From: Pseudothermotoga hypogea DSM 11164 = NBRC 106472
GTDB lineage: Bacteria > Thermotogota > Thermotogae > Thermotogales > DSM-5069
NCBI RefSeq assembly: GCF_000816145.1
Contig: NZ_CP007141.1
Location: forward strand, 1,674,001-1,738,000
Length of the DNA: 64,000 bases
Direction of reading: 5' to 3'
The notes beneath the pieces are model-generated. The model made no database searches and was not told the DNA's origin. It worked only from the letters and a program-made list of their open reading frames with translations. Shown here piece after piece: positions 55,039-64,000 of the stretch. How positions within the stretch are numbered: position 1 is the stretch's first letter; every line of letters starts with the position of its first letter. Position numbers and translations under genes: made by a program.

Positions 55039-55962
55039 TTGCGAATAGTACTCGACTGCGACCCTGGTCATGACGATGCGTTCGCGATATTGCTCGCGGC
55101 AGCCTCGCGGGAGATAGAACTGCTCGGTGTGACCACGGTCGTTGGTAATTCCTATCTCGAGAACACCACTATCAACGCGAGAAAGATTTTGGATCTCTTT
55201 GATCTGGACGTACCGGTCTTTCCCGGCTGTGCCAAACCGTTGCTGAGAAACATCGTCGTGGCGCCTCAGATACACGGTCAGTCTGGCCTTGATGGCGCAA
55301 CCATGCCTCCACCAAAGCGGAGTATAGAAAAAATCCACGCCGTAGATTTCATCGCCCAGATGGCACAGAAATACTACGATCTCATCTTGGTCCCCACAGG
55401 TCCACTGACGAACATTGCTCTGTTCATACTGAAATACCCTAAGCTCGTGAAAAGAATTTCCACGATAGTCTTGATGGGTGGTGGGATCGCGTTTGGAAAC
55501 GTGACACCCGTTGCAGAATTCAACATATTCGCCGATGCTGAGGCTGCAAAGATCGTTTTCAAATCGGGTATACCCATAGTCATGGCACCGCTCGATCTCA
55601 CACACCAAGTTGTGGCGACTGAGAGAGAAGCTGAGAAACTCAGAAGCATGGGTGAAAGGTTCCAGATCATGGCCGATCTTTTGATGTTCTTCAAATCCAC
55701 TTACAAGAACGTTTTCAATATCGATGGTGCGATCCTACACGATCCCTGCACCGTGATGTATTTGCTACATCCTGAGATCTTCGAGTCGCAAGACTATTTC
55801 GTTGATGTGGAAACGAAGGGTGAGCTCACCTACGGACAAACAGTCGTCGATGTCTGGCGAACCACGGGTAACACACCGAACGCAAAAGTGCTTTTGAAGG
55901 TCAACAGGGAGAAGTTCTTCGATATATTGTTCGAGAAATTCGGTTCACTTTCAAGGAGGTAG
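55039..55962 (+). CDS. Inosine/uridine-preferring nucleoside hydrolase
   Basis: A 307-residue calcium-dependent N-ribohydrolase. The N-terminal DCDPGHDDAFAILLAAASRE is the family signature. TGPLTNIALFILKYP, VLMGGGIAFGNVTPVAEFNI and FADAEAAKIVF are further blocks; ILHDPCTVMYL carries the C-terminal Asp ligand. The start is TTG 55039 with CGGAGGTGG upstream. It opens the nucleoside operon. Upstream, TTGTAC and TATGAT spaced by 18 bases form a plausible promoter at about 54975-55005. Confidence 0.94.
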   Translation: MRIVLDCDPGHDDAFAILLAAASREIELLGVTTVVGNSYLENTTINARKILDLFDLDVPVFPGCAKPLLRNIVVAPQIHGQSGLDGATMPPPKRSIEKIHAVDFIAQMAQKYYDLILVPTGPLTNIALFILKYPKLVKRISTIVLMGGGIAFGNVTPVAEFNIFADAEAAKIVFKSGIPIVMAPLDLTHQVVATEREAEKLRSMGERFQIMADLLMFFKSTYKNVFNIDGAILHDPCTVMYLLHPEIFESQDYFVDVETKGELTYGQTVVDVWRTTGNTPNAKVLLKVNREKFFDILFEKFGSLSRR

Positions 55963-55968
55963 ATGGCT

Positions 55969-56718
55969 TTGGTGGATCCAAGGTATCACATAAGGGTGAA
56001 TCCGGAAGATGTGGGTGAATTCGTTATCGTTGTCGGTGACAGGGGAAGGGTTGAACGTGTCGCGAAGTACTTCTCGGATGCGAAGAAAGTTGGCGACAAC
56101 AGAGAGTATCTGACCTACACAGGTTATGTCAAGGGCAAGAAGGTCAGCGTGATGTCCACGGGTATGGGTGCACCCGCTATGGCGATAGGAATCGAGGAAC
56201 TCGCAACGACCAACGCCAAGGTGGTCATCAGAGTGGGAACGACGGGTGCGTTCCAGAAAGAGCTCAAACTCGGTGACAGCATCATCGTGACGGGAGCCGT
56301 TCGTCTGGATGGAACAACATCGCAGTACATCATGCCTGAGTATCCCGCAATCGCTGATTTTCGTGTTGTCAGTGCCTTGGTACGTGCTGCTGAGCTTGTG
56401 AAGAACCGTTACCACGTTGGCATCGTCGCCTCCACAGACTCTTACTATGGCAGAAATTTTGACCCTGAGAGACATTCGCATATGGAGAAGCTACTCGTTA
56501 AAGCAGGTGTCTTGGCCGTAGAGATGGAGATCGGAGCGCTCTATGTGGTCGGGGGAATCAAAGGTTTGAAGACGGGAGCAGTGCTCACTGTGAGGGAAGA
56601 ACTCTCAGAGGATGGATACATCCAGGCCGGTCCAAAATTTGAGGAAGGCTTGGAAAAGTCGATCCAGATAGCCGTGAAAGCCATTGAGATTCTCATAGAA
56701 GGAGGTGTTGGTTCATGA
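55969..56718 (+). CDS. Nucleoside phosphorylase, NP-I family (uridine/purine type)
   Basis: A 249-residue enzyme cleaving nucleosides with phosphate. Blocks are IVVGDRGRVERVAKYF (phosphate Gly/Arg), VMSTGMGAPAMAIGIEEL, VIRVGTTGAFQKELKLGD (phosphate Arg), VEMEIGALYVVGGIKG (ribose Glu-Met-Glu). The VEMEIG and RVGTTGAFQ forms suit uridine phosphorylase, but purine specificity is possible. GGAGG ends at 55959. TTG 55969 is better spaced than ATG 55963, which would begin three bases after it. Confidence 0.9.
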   Translation: MVDPRYHIRVNPEDVGEFVIVVGDRGRVERVAKYFSDAKKVGDNREYLTYTGYVKGKKVSVMSTGMGAPAMAIGIEELATTNAKVVIRVGTTGAFQKELKLGDSIIVTGAVRLDGTTSQYIMPEYPAIADFRVVSALVRAAELVKNRYHVGIVASTDSYYGRNFDPERHSHMEKLLVKAGVLAVEMEIGALYVVGGIKGLKTGAVLTVREELSEDGYIQAGPKFEEGLEKSIQIAVKAIEILIEGGVGS

Positions 56719-57779
56719 GGAAGTTCTTGGTGATACTGTTGGCAACGCTCTTCGTGCTCAGTTTCGCAAAAACGCTCAAGGTTGCACTCTTGCTGAACGG
56801 AACACTCGGTGACAAGTCTTTCTTCGACTCTGCGGGTAGAGGTATCCAGATGGCGATCAAAGAACTGGGAATCCAGGCCAAAATCATCGAAGCAGGTTAC
56901 CAGCAGGAAAGGTGGAGACCATACCTGGAAGACCTCTCAGACCAAGACTACGACATCATCATCGTGGGAACCTGGCAGATGCAGGAGATCCTCGAAGAGA
57001 TTGCACCAATGTATCCAGAGAAGAAGTACTTCATTTTCGATACCTCCGTTGACTACAGCAAACCTGGTCTGGACAACGTTTACTCGATACTCTACAAGCA
57101 GAACGAAGGTTCCTTCCTCGTTGGTGCGTTGGCAGCGTTGATAACAACTTCCGGCATGCCGAAGACCAACCCAGAGCCAATCATAGGCTTCCTTGGTGGA
57201 ATGGACATACCCGTGATCAACGACTTCTTGGTTGGTTACATCGAAGGTGCGAAGTACGTCAACCCGAACATCAAGGTCTTGATTTCCTACGTGGGAAGCT
57301 TCAACGATCCTGCGAAGGGTAAAGAGCTGAGTCTTGCGATGTACAGACAAGGTGCAGACATCATCTTCAACGTGGCGGGCAACACGGGCGTCGGTTTGCT
57401 CGAAGCCGCGAAGGAAGCTGACAGATGGGCAATAGGTGTTGATTCCGACCAGGCGTTGATCTATGAGGATATAGACATCGAAATCGCCAAGAGAATAGTC
57501 ACCTCCATGATGAAGAACGTGGATCTCTCGATCTTCCGTGGTTTGAAACTGCACCTTGAAGGAAAGCTGAAGTACGGCCAGGCTGAAGCGTTGGGTATCG
57601 CCGAAGGTGGCGTCGGTGTGGCGGACAACAAATACTACAGAGAGCTTGTGCCCGAACAGATACGAGCGAAGATAAAAGAGATCGAACAAAAGATCCTCAG
57701 AGGAGAAATCAAAGTCAGCACTGCTTACGGAATGTCAACCGACGAGCTCAACAAACTCAGAGCGAGCGTCCGTCCGTGA
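56715..57779 (+). CDS. BMP/PnrA-type nucleoside-binding protein
   Basis: A 354-residue periplasmic binding protein with a cleavable signal peptide (residues 1-19, FVLSFAK) and no lipobox Cys. The first strand KVALLLNGTLGDKSFFDSAG and the later GFLGGMDIPVINDFLVGYIE and GADIIFNVAGNTGVGLLEAA are typical of BmpA/PnrA proteins, which bind purine nucleosides. The phosphorylase and hydrolase genes upstream support nucleosides as ligands. It overlaps the preceding gene by four bases. Confidence 0.93.
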   Translation: MRKFLVILLATLFVLSFAKTLKVALLLNGTLGDKSFFDSAGRGIQMAIKELGIQAKIIEAGYQQERWRPYLEDLSDQDYDIIIVGTWQMQEILEEIAPMYPEKKYFIFDTSVDYSKPGLDNVYSILYKQNEGSFLVGALAALITTSGMPKTNPEPIIGFLGGMDIPVINDFLVGYIEGAKYVNPNIKVLISYVGSFNDPAKGKELSLAMYRQGADIIFNVAGNTGVGLLEAAKEADRWAIGVDSDQALIYEDIDIEIAKRIVTSMMKNVDLSIFRGLKLHLEGKLKYGQAEALGIAEGGVGVADNKYYRELVPEQIRAKIKEIEQKILRGEIKVSTAYGMSTDELNKLRASVRP

Positions 57780-57784
57780 TGAGG

Positions 57785-57811
57785 GTGGGAGCCTTCGCGG
57801 CTCCCACTTTC
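57785..57811 (+). terminator. Intercistronic hairpin between binding-protein and ATPase genes
   Basis: GTGGGAGCC (57785-57793) pairs perfectly with GGCTCCCAC (57799-57807) around TTCGC, followed by only TTTCT. It is more likely an mRNA stabiliser or partial terminator that raises binding-protein output than a full stop, since the ATPase gene follows 18 bp later. Confidence 0.7.
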
Positions 57812-57824
57812 TGGAGGCGTCGAT

Positions 57825-59372
57825 ATGAAGGCGATAGAAGCGATCAACGTGACAAAGGTTTATCCAAACGGTGTTGTCGCGAACAGGAACGTGAATTTTT
57901 CTGCGACTGTCGGTGAGATCCACGCCGTCGTTGGTGAAAACGGTGCCGGCAAGACGACACTGATGAAGATCCTCTTCGGAATGGAGAAACCAACGAGCGG
58001 TGAAATAAGAATCTTCGAGGAGCCCGTGCAACTGAATTCGCCTCACGATGCCATCGCAATGGGTGTAGGTATGGTTCATCAGCATTTCATGCTCGTTCCT
58101 TCTTTTACTGTGGCAGAGAACATCATGCTCGGGATCGAACCGAAGAAGAATCTGTTCTCACTCGACTTCAAACGCATGGAACAGATCATAAGCGAGTATG
58201 CGAAAAAAATGAATTTCGAACTTCCCATTTGGGAGAAAGTCATGGATCTGCCGGTCGGTGTCAAGCAGAGAGTTGAGATCATGAAAGCTCTCATACGTGG
58301 TGCCAAGGTGCTCATATTGGATGAGCCCTCTTCGGTTTTGACACCTCAGGAAGTGAACGAGTTGTTCGTGGTGTTGAAGAACTTGTCACAACAGGGCATC
58401 ACGATCATCTTCATCACGCACAAACTGAACGAAGTCAAACAGATCGCCGACAGAATAACGATCATGCGAGAGGGACGTGTCGTTGGTACTTACAGGAACG
58501 AAGAGCTCAGTGAGTCACAGATCGTGGAACTGATGATCGGAAGAAAGTTCGAGTACGACATAAGCAGAGTGAAAGCGATCCCTGGTAAACCATTGCTCGT
58601 CGTGAAAAACCTGAACTACTTCAGGGAAGATGGGGCGCACATCTTGAAGAACTTGTCATTCTATCTGAGGTCCGGTGAGATCTTGGCAATCGCTGGGTTA
58701 GAGGGAAATGGGCAAAAAGAGCTGGTTGAGATTCTCACAGGGCTTCGTGAAAAGGCGTCCGGAGAAATGCTGGTTGACGGCAAAAACGTTTTGGGTGCCA
58801 AACCTTGGGAGCTGAGACAGCTTGGAATTTCACACATCCCCGATGACAGAATTGAAGTGGGAAGTGCCTTAGATATGAGCGTGGCCGAGAATATGATATC
58901 CGATAGATACGATCAACGGCCTTTCAGTGGGCGGATCGTCTACAGAAAAAGACCCGTTATCGAGTTCGCCAGGAGGTTGATCAGGGAATTTTCCGTAAGG
59001 GTGAAATCTCCCACAACTTTGGTGAGAATGCTCTCTGGTGGTAACATGCAGAAAGTCGTCGTAGCGAGGGAGTTGACGAACGAACCGAAGATCGTGATCG
59101 CGAACCAACCAACGCACGGCATCGATGTTGCGTCGAGCGAGTTCATTCGTAAGAAGTTATTGCAAATGAGGGACGAGGGCAAAGGTGTGCTTCTCATTTC
59201 GACAGATCTGCAAGAAGTTTTGCAAATAGCAGACAGGATCTTGGTTCTGTACAAAGGTGAGATCGTGGCGCACCTTCAGAATGAAAACCTCACCGAGACC
59301 GACCTTGGTTTCTATATGCTTGGTACAAAACGTCAAAGTCAGGAGGAACTCAAGGAGTTGTTGACTCTATGA
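57825..59372 (+). CDS. Nucleoside ABC transporter, double ATP-binding protein
   Basis: A 515-residue protein with two ATPase domains. The first has Walker A VVGENGAGKTTLMKIL and Walker B VLILDEPSSVLTPQE; its signature is degenerate (LPVGVKQRVEIMKAL), as usual for the family. The second has GLEGNGQKELVEILTG in place of Walker A, signature MLSGGNMQKVVVARE and NQPTHGIDV in place of Walker B. This matches NupO/YufO-type partners of BMP binding proteins. Confidence 0.94.
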   Translation: MKAIEAINVTKVYPNGVVANRNVNFSATVGEIHAVVGENGAGKTTLMKILFGMEKPTSGEIRIFEEPVQLNSPHDAIAMGVGMVHQHFMLVPSFTVAENIMLGIEPKKNLFSLDFKRMEQIISEYAKKMNFELPIWEKVMDLPVGVKQRVEIMKALIRGAKVLILDEPSSVLTPQEVNELFVVLKNLSQQGITIIFITHKLNEVKQIADRITIMREGRVVGTYRNEELSESQIVELMIGRKFEYDISRVKAIPGKPLLVVKNLNYFREDGAHILKNLSFYLRSGEILAIAGLEGNGQKELVEILTGLREKASGEMLVDGKNVLGAKPWELRQLGISHIPDDRIEVGSALDMSVAENMISDRYDQRPFSGRIVYRKRPVIEFARRLIREFSVRVKSPTTLVRMLSGGNMQKVVVARELTNEPKIVIANQPTHGIDVASSEFIRKKLLQMRDEGKGVLLISTDLQEVLQIADRILVLYKGEIVAHLQNENLTETDLGFYMLGTKRQSQEELKELLTL

Positions 59373-60418
59373 AGAGATCGCTCGCACTGCTGGAGTTAGT
59401 GAGGATGGCACTGACGATCCTCATCGCACTGCTCATAGGCTACATCTTCCTGCTCTTCAGTACCGAGGATGTTGGTGAGGCGTTCAAGTGGTTCTTGTAC
59501 GGGCCATTGTCAACTCAGAGAAGGTTCGTAGAATTCCTGAACACCTCAGTCCCACTGATAATGACAGGTTTGGCACTTTCACTGGTTTTTCAGGCCAGAG
59601 TGTTCAACATTGGAGCTGAAGGCTGTCTGTTCTTTGGTGGCTTCGGTGCCATGCTGGCAGCTCTGGAGTTTCCACAACTGTCTGTGCTTCATTTGATAGT
59701 TACCCTGCTCACGGCAGCACTGTTCGGAGCCATCTGGGCCTTCGTACCGGCGATCTTGAAGGCGAAATGGAAAGCGAGTGAACTGGTGTCGTCCTTGATG
59801 ATGAACTACATCGCTTACCTTTTGGTTCTTTTCCTGGTGAACAACTACTTCAGGGACAAGGCAGCGGGCGCACTCGTTTCCTATCGCTTTCCTCAGACAG
59901 CCTGGCTTGCGACACTCACACGCTACAGACTGAACAGCGGATTCTTCATTGCCGTTTCTATAGCGATCTTGATCGGATTTCTTCTCTACTTCACGAAGTA
60001 CGGGTATGAAATACGCGTGGTCGGTGCCAACAAAAAGTTCGGTTTCTACACGGGCATCAACGTCGTTCTGACGACGTTCTGGGTGCAGTTGCTCTCTGGG
60101 GCTCTCGCTGGATTGGCTGGCGGAATCGAACTGACGGCGATGTATCGAAGGTTCGTCTGGCAATCTCTGCCCGGATTCGGTTTCGATGGAATCATCGTGG
60201 CGATCTTGGCAAGGAACAATCCCTTCTTGGTCATACCGAGCGCGCTCTTCATAGCGTACTTGAGGGTCGGAGCCAACATCATGAGCAGGATGACGGGTCT
60301 GGCACCGGAGGTCGTGATTGTCATACAGAGTGTTATGATTCTGCTCGTGACGGCAGAGGCCTTGCTGGAAAGGTTCAAGAAGAGAATCGTCGAGAGAGAG
60401 GCGATGAAAGGTGAGTAA
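59369..60418 (+). CDS. Nucleoside ABC transporter permease 1 (BPD_transp_2)
   Basis: A 349-residue permease with about nine to ten membrane helices. Family pattern includes VFNIGAEGCLFFGGFGAMLA and SELVSSLMMNYIAYLLV, then YEIRVVGANKKFGFYTGINV and GLAGGIELTAMYRRFV. It pairs with the next gene as NupP/YufP-like. ATG 59369 overlaps the ATPase stop. Confidence 0.93.
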   Translation: MKRSLALLELVRMALTILIALLIGYIFLLFSTEDVGEAFKWFLYGPLSTQRRFVEFLNTSVPLIMTGLALSLVFQARVFNIGAEGCLFFGGFGAMLAALEFPQLSVLHLIVTLLTAALFGAIWAFVPAILKAKWKASELVSSLMMNYIAYLLVLFLVNNYFRDKAAGALVSYRFPQTAWLATLTRYRLNSGFFIAVSIAILIGFLLYFTKYGYEIRVVGANKKFGFYTGINVVLTTFWVQLLSGALAGLAGGIELTAMYRRFVWQSLPGFGFDGIIVAILARNNPFLVIPSALFIAYLRVGANIMSRMTGLAPEVVIVIQSVMILLVTAEALLERFKKRIVEREAMKGE

Positions 60419-61337
60419 TTTCTTTCAGAATTTCATAGATCCCGCCTTCTGGTACAGCGTGCTCAGAGTCTCAACTCCTCTTTTGTTCGCTGTCATGGCG
60501 GCGTTAGTCAGCTCCATCGCAGGTTCGATAAACATAGGCATCGAGGGCATGATGCTCATGGCCGCATTCTGGGGTAATGTAGTCGGCGCCTTTGCGAAGA
60601 ACCCCTGGATCGGACTTCTTGCTGGAATTGCGAGCGCCATAGCGATGTCTCTACTTCTGGCATTCTCGCATTTGAAACTTAGAGTCAACTTAGTGATCGC
60701 TGGTGTGGCTTTGAACTTATTTGCATCTGGCTTCACCGTGTTCATGCTCTTCGCACTCACTGGGGAGAAGGGAACGTCTGCTTCGTTGGGTAGTCAACCA
60801 ATTCCGAGGCTCGATATACCGTTGCTGAGGGACATACCCTTTTTGGGAAAGGTCTTGAACAACCACAACGCTCTGACGTACTTTGCTCTGATCTCGATCT
60901 TTCTCGTGGATTATCTCATCAGAAAGACGCCTCTGGGTATGCGAATGAGAGCAGTCGGTGAAAATCCAGACGCCGCCACATCTGTCGGTGTTTCGGTCTT
61001 GCGCGTGAAGTACGTGTCGTTGTTGCTCAGCGGCGTCTTTGCAGGCTTCGCCGGTGCGTTCCTTTCAATGGGTTATGTTTCTTGGTTCGCCCGTGACATG
61101 ACCAGTGGAAGAGGGTTTATCGCTCTGGCGGCACAAGCACTGGGAGGAAATTCTGCCATTCTGGGAGCGCTTGGTGCTTTGCTCTTTGGAGTCGCAGAAG
61201 CGACAGGTTTCACCTTGCAGTCTTTGAGAATACCATCCGAAATAACGAACATGATACCGTTCATTCTCACGTTGATAGTACTGATAATCTACGCAAGAAC
61301 ACGCGTCAGGTCGCATTCACGGATCCAGGAGATATAA
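60411..61337 (+). CDS. Nucleoside ABC transporter permease 2 (BPD_transp_2)
   Basis: A 308-residue permease, partner of the upstream one (NupQ/YufQ-like). Blocks are SIAGSINIGIEGMMLMAAFW, RVNLVIAGVALNLFASGFTV, MRMRAVGENPDAATSVGVSV and GFAGAFLSMGYVSWFARDM. The start is GTG 60411, overlapping the end of permease 1. Its last 32 bp overlap galK tail to tail. Confidence 0.93.
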   Translation: MSNFFQNFIDPAFWYSVLRVSTPLLFAVMAALVSSIAGSINIGIEGMMLMAAFWGNVVGAFAKNPWIGLLAGIASAIAMSLLLAFSHLKLRVNLVIAGVALNLFASGFTVFMLFALTGEKGTSASLGSQPIPRLDIPLLRDIPFLGKVLNNHNALTYFALISIFLVDYLIRKTPLGMRMRAVGENPDAATSVGVSVLRVKYVSLLLSGVFAGFAGAFLSMGYVSWFARDMTSGRGFIALAAQALGGNSAILGALGALLFGVAEATGFTLQSLRIPSEITNMIPFILTLIVLIIYARTRVRSHSRIQEI

Positions 61338-62397
61338 AGTGAGAGAAAAGAACCCCATCGCTGCTGTTCACATGTAAGACTTTTATGCTCTTACCGAAGA
61401 GCTTTCTGTACTCCATATCGAGCTCTTCAAAGCTGAATTCCGTGTAGCCTTTTCTCAGCAAGGCCAGAACGCTTCCTCCAAAGCCTCCACCGACGATCCT
61501 CGCACCGAGGACGCCCGCCCTGCCTTTCAAAAAGCCCACGATGAAATCAACCTCGTCGCACGAAACTTCGTAGAAGTCCCTCAGGCTCGCGTGCGACTCG
61601 TAAAGATAACATCCCGCCAGAAACGGACGGTTATCCTTGAGAGCCTTGACCATCTTCAGAACGCGCTCGTTCTCGCTCAAAACGTGTTTGGCACGTTTTC
61701 GCAGCGTCGATTCCAGTGCGGCGAGATCTTTCTCTGCGATTTCTCTGAAAGAACGCTTGTTCAGTGCCTTGAGAATCGCCTCACACTCTGCCCTTCTTTT
61801 GTTGTACTCTGAAGAAGCAAGCTCGTGTTTCACATTCGAATCTATCAACACAAATTCGTAGTTGTTCAAGTTCAGCGGAACGTATTCATAATCCATCGTC
61901 ATCGTATCGAGCAAGATGGCGTGATCTTTCTTGGCAAACACCGCGGTGAATTGATCCATGACACCACAGCGTACACCAACGAACTCTCTCTCTGCTTTCA
62001 CACAGATTTGAACCAGATCCTTTGGCTCAATCCTGTGGTCCATCAACTTGACGATCGCAACGGCCGTCGCAACTTCCAAAGCTGCGGAACTCGACAGTCC
62101 TGCGCCTGTCGGCAGTGTTGAGTCTATTTGCATCTCGAAAGCTTCCACACGATAGCCTGCCTGCTCGAGCGCCCAAACAACCCCCATGACGTAGTCGGTC
62201 CAGCTCCCACGTTTTTCGTTCTTCTCGACCTCTACTGTTTCGTTGTAGAGTTTCGATGTGAGGACGAATTTATTAGACAGACTCGCTTCAACTTCGACGT
62301 ACCTGTCGATTGCAAAAGGCAAGACGAAACCGTCGTTGTAATCCGTGTGCTCACCTATGATGTTCACACGCCCTGGAGCTTTGATCTTAATCGTCAC
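61306..62397 (-). CDS. galK: Galactokinase
   Basis: A 363-residue GHMP kinase phosphorylating galactose at C1. The galactokinase signature is GRVNIIGEHTDYNDGFVLPF. The ATP loop is LPTGAGLSSSAALEVA. The base is in GVRCGVMDQFTAVFA (Asp), and the third motif is ARIVGGGFGGSVLALL. GTG 62397 overlaps the galT stop, with GAGGTG upstream; the frame extends back to 62496 inside galT. Confidence 0.96.
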   Translation of the reverse strand: MTIKIKAPGRVNIIGEHTDYNDGFVLPFAIDRYVEVEASLSNKFVLTSKLYNETVEVEKNEKRGSWTDYVMGVVWALEQAGYRVEAFEMQIDSTLPTGAGLSSSAALEVATAVAIVKLMDHRIEPKDLVQICVKAEREFVGVRCGVMDQFTAVFAKKDHAILLDTMTMDYEYVPLNLNNYEFVLIDSNVKHELASSEYNKRRAECEAILKALNKRSFREIAEKDLAALESTLRKRAKHVLSENERVLKMVKALKDNRPFLAGCYLYESHASLRDFYEVSCDEVDFIVGFLKGRAGVLGARIVGGGFGGSVLALLRKGYTEFSFEELDMEYRKLFGKSIKVLHVNSSDGVLFSHFISPGSVNAT

Positions 62398-63353
62398 AGC
62401 TCGTTCACCTCGACCTTCCTGAGCATCTCCGCCGCTTGTTCTGGAACCATCGGGTTTATGAATGCCCAGGTGCCCGTTTCCACACTCGCCATCCATTTGA
62501 TCTTGTCCTTATCCCTCTTCGGTGGATTGAACTCAACGTGCAGATGAAACAGTTCTGCGTCCAACCTCTTCATCGGCGCCTGGAAAAACATCATCATGTA
62601 GGGGAACTCTTGGCCATAAAGCCCATCATATTTCAAAGTGATGATCTTGAGATGCTTAGCCAGCTCGGATCTCTCTTGAATCGTGAGCTCAGGCAAACTC
62701 ATTACGTGCCTCTTTGGATAAATGTGAACCTCGAAGGGAAAGCGAGCATAGAAAGGTACGAGCGAGACGAACGAATCGGTCTCGAAAACGATTCTCTTCT
62801 TGAGTTTGACTTCTTCAACAACGACATCACACACAGGGCACGAGCCTTTCTGATTTCGCCATCTTGAAAAAGCTTCGACCTTGGCGAAGATTCGCTTGGG
62901 TAAGAAAGGAAAGGCATAGATCTGACCATGGGGATGTGTGAGGCTCGCTCCCACTTCTTTACCCCTGTTCTCGAAGATGAACACGTACTCGACGAAGTCG
63001 TGAGAGAAGAGTTCCACCGTTCTGTCGACCCACATTTCCACGAGCTTCTCTATCTGTCTCAAAGGCATCCCCGGCAAAGCCACATCGTGCCTGGAAGTGT
63101 AAACCACGACCTCACAGATACCGAAGGAACGTTTTTTCAGGAAGATGTCCGATTCAGATGAGACCTGTGGAGGATTCCGCTTCAACGCGGGAAATCTGTT
63201 TTCGAAACTGACCAGATCGTATTCTTCAGGTAGCTCGACACCACCGACACATATGGGACAGCTCTGCTGCGAAGGCTGCACCGGCCTTCTTTGCGTTTCG
63301 GCAGAAACGATGATCCATTCGTCCGTGAGCGGATTGTACCTGAGCTCGAGCAT
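62394..63353 (-). CDS. galT: Galactose-1-phosphate uridylyltransferase
   Basis: A 319-residue Leloir-pathway enzyme. The nucleophilic His lies in ASLTHPHGQIYAFP. Zinc-binding pairs are CPIC near residue 33 and CPVC near residue 183. NRFPALKRNP and FYARFPFEVHIYPKRHV are family blocks. Together with galK it converts galactose to glucose-1-phosphate. The ATG overlaps the preceding stop by one base (TAATG). Confidence 0.95.
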   Translation of the reverse strand: MLELRYNPLTDEWIIVSAETQRRPVQPSQQSCPICVGGVELPEEYDLVSFENRFPALKRNPPQVSSESDIFLKKRSFGICEVVVYTSRHDVALPGMPLRQIEKLVEMWVDRTVELFSHDFVEYVFIFENRGKEVGASLTHPHGQIYAFPFLPKRIFAKVEAFSRWRNQKGSCPVCDVVVEEVKLKKRIVFETDSFVSLVPFYARFPFEVHIYPKRHVMSLPELTIQERSELAKHLKIITLKYDGLYGQEFPYMMMFFQAPMKRLDAELFHLHVEFNPPKRDKDKIKWMASVETGTWAFINPMVPEQAAEMLRKVEVNEL

Positions 63354-64000
63354 TACGATGCCCCTTCCCGGTAAAAATGAAAGTATCTTCCATCTTCTCT
63401 CTCCAACGTTTGTTTTTTCAAGCTGGTCTTGCTTTGCTCGAAGAACCGTTCCACAGAATTTTTCGAAACGTCGATTCGTACACGTCCAGGGACGTTGAAC
63501 TCACTCACGTAAGAGATTTCATATATACTTTCTCGTTCCTGTTCGATTCTTGTGAAGATGGGATTTGTACACCTCCGCCAACCAATTGCACCGAAACCCA
63601 GCACATCCAACAGCTTCGAATCTACACCTTCCGCAGACACGTACAGAGGCAACAAGCGATTCACCAGGCCTGCAAGGACGAGCTCCTCCAGCGAGAATTC
63701 TTTGATATCGACGATCAGTCCGTCGACCTTCCCGATAGCTGAAGCAACGTTACCTTTCTGCAAGATGAAAAAACAGTCAGCGTATCTCTCGCGATACTCA
63801 TCTTTGAAGTCGTTCAGAAGAAAACACCGAACCCCTACGTTGTAGAACCTTTGAAGTTCTCCCTCACTCTCCAGCTTTACAGCGACTCTGACACCCTTCT
63901 CCAAGTACCTTCTCACCTCGTTGTCTTCGTCCGAAGAAAGCAGCAAAAAAGCACTTCGCTGATCGAACTTTTCGTCAAAGGAACCCTTCATCAGCAAAGT
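63353..64000 (-). CDS. Unrecognised protein, C-terminal 215 residues (runs off the window)
   Basis: The frame is open to the right edge, so the start is probably outside; TTG 63997 and ATG 63991 are in-frame but have no visible ribosome site. I do not recognise the family. The sequence suggests alternating beta strands and helices: GVRVAVKLESEGELQRFYNV, KVDGLIVDIKEFSLEELVLA, LVNRLLPLYVSAEGVDSKL and VLGFGAIGWRR, which resembles a barrel or Rossmann layout. The C-terminal 60 residues are charged. It is directly coupled to galT, so a role in galactoside use or its regulation is possible. Confidence 0.5.
   Translation of the reverse strand, partial: TLLMKGSFDEKFDQRSAFLLLSSDEDNEVRRYLEKGVRVAVKLESEGELQRFYNVGVRCFLLNDFKDEYRERYADCFFILQKGNVASAIGKVDGLIVDIKEFSLEELVLAGLVNRLLPLYVSAEGVDSKLLDVLGFGAIGWRRCTNPIFTRIEQERESIYEISYVSEFNVPGRVRIDVSKNSVERFFEQSKTSLKKQTLEREDGRYFHFYREGAS

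Overview
The window looks like chromosomal DNA from a thermophilic member of the Thermotogota, most like Pseudothermotoga or Thermotoga. The grounds are gene content and style: three tandem M42 aminopeptidases, an efp-Asp23-nusB-fhs-folD-trpS-scpAB string, HndABC-type NADH/flavoprotein subunits, a solitary BioY, MinC and galK-galT. Genes are packed head to tail with 1-20 bp overlaps, strong GGAGG ribosome sites, and very frequent TTG or GTG starts. The species assignment is inference; no rRNA or tRNA gene was seen.

Layout. 1-6725 (minus): a peptide-type ABC transporter (binding protein, OppB, OppC, OppD, OppF) followed by a DUF917 protein and the start of an M29/NicX-like aminopeptidase. 6722-7342: endonuclease III (minus). 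7399-14487 (plus): Xaa-Pro peptidase, EF-P, Asp23-like protein, NusB, one-carbon enzymes Fhs and FolD, TrpS, ScpA, ScpB. 14471-19319 (minus): five genes for two NuoE/NuoF-like pairs plus one HndB-like ferredoxin, behind an extended -10 promoter with a Rex-like operator, but with no hydrogenase catalytic subunit. 19427-21010 (plus): DNA polymerase IV and a cupin protein. 21067-28487 (minus): GluRS, a LOG-like protein, an LptB-like ATPase, an OmpH/Skp-like protein, a double-HhH ComEA-like protein, a SPOR-like protein and three M42 peptidases. 28609-29305: an AT-richer nucleoside deaminase between two 13-bp direct repeats. 29451-35104: MinC, a FliJ-like protein, Mini-RNase III, RlmB, threonine dehydratase, a YkuK-like protein, a phosphodiesterase-fold protein, rubredoxin, BioY.

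35740-46051 (plus): a guanine-type purine riboswitch and terminator control purE-C-S-Q-L-F-M-N-H-D, nearly all of de novo IMP synthesis (no purK or purB here). 46048-47911: its own promoter, then a leader that reads as a textbook ribosome-mediated attenuator. It has a 40-codon peptide with Lys-Lys-Ala-Lys, mutually exclusive hairpins and a terminator, and it precedes dapA-dapB. I regard this as the most notable element in the window.

48049-50912: a sugar-type ABC transporter (two permeases plus an amidohydrolase) whose binding-protein gene and divergent ROK regulator survive only as 3' ends fused at a deletion scar. 50913-54947: an SPL-like radical SAM protein, ribokinase-like kinase, HAD phosphatase and M3 oligopeptidase. 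55039-61337 (plus): a nucleoside salvage operon with nucleoside hydrolase, nucleoside phosphorylase, BMP-type binding protein, double ATPase and two permeases. 61306-64000 (minus): galK, galT and the 3' part of an unrecognised gene.
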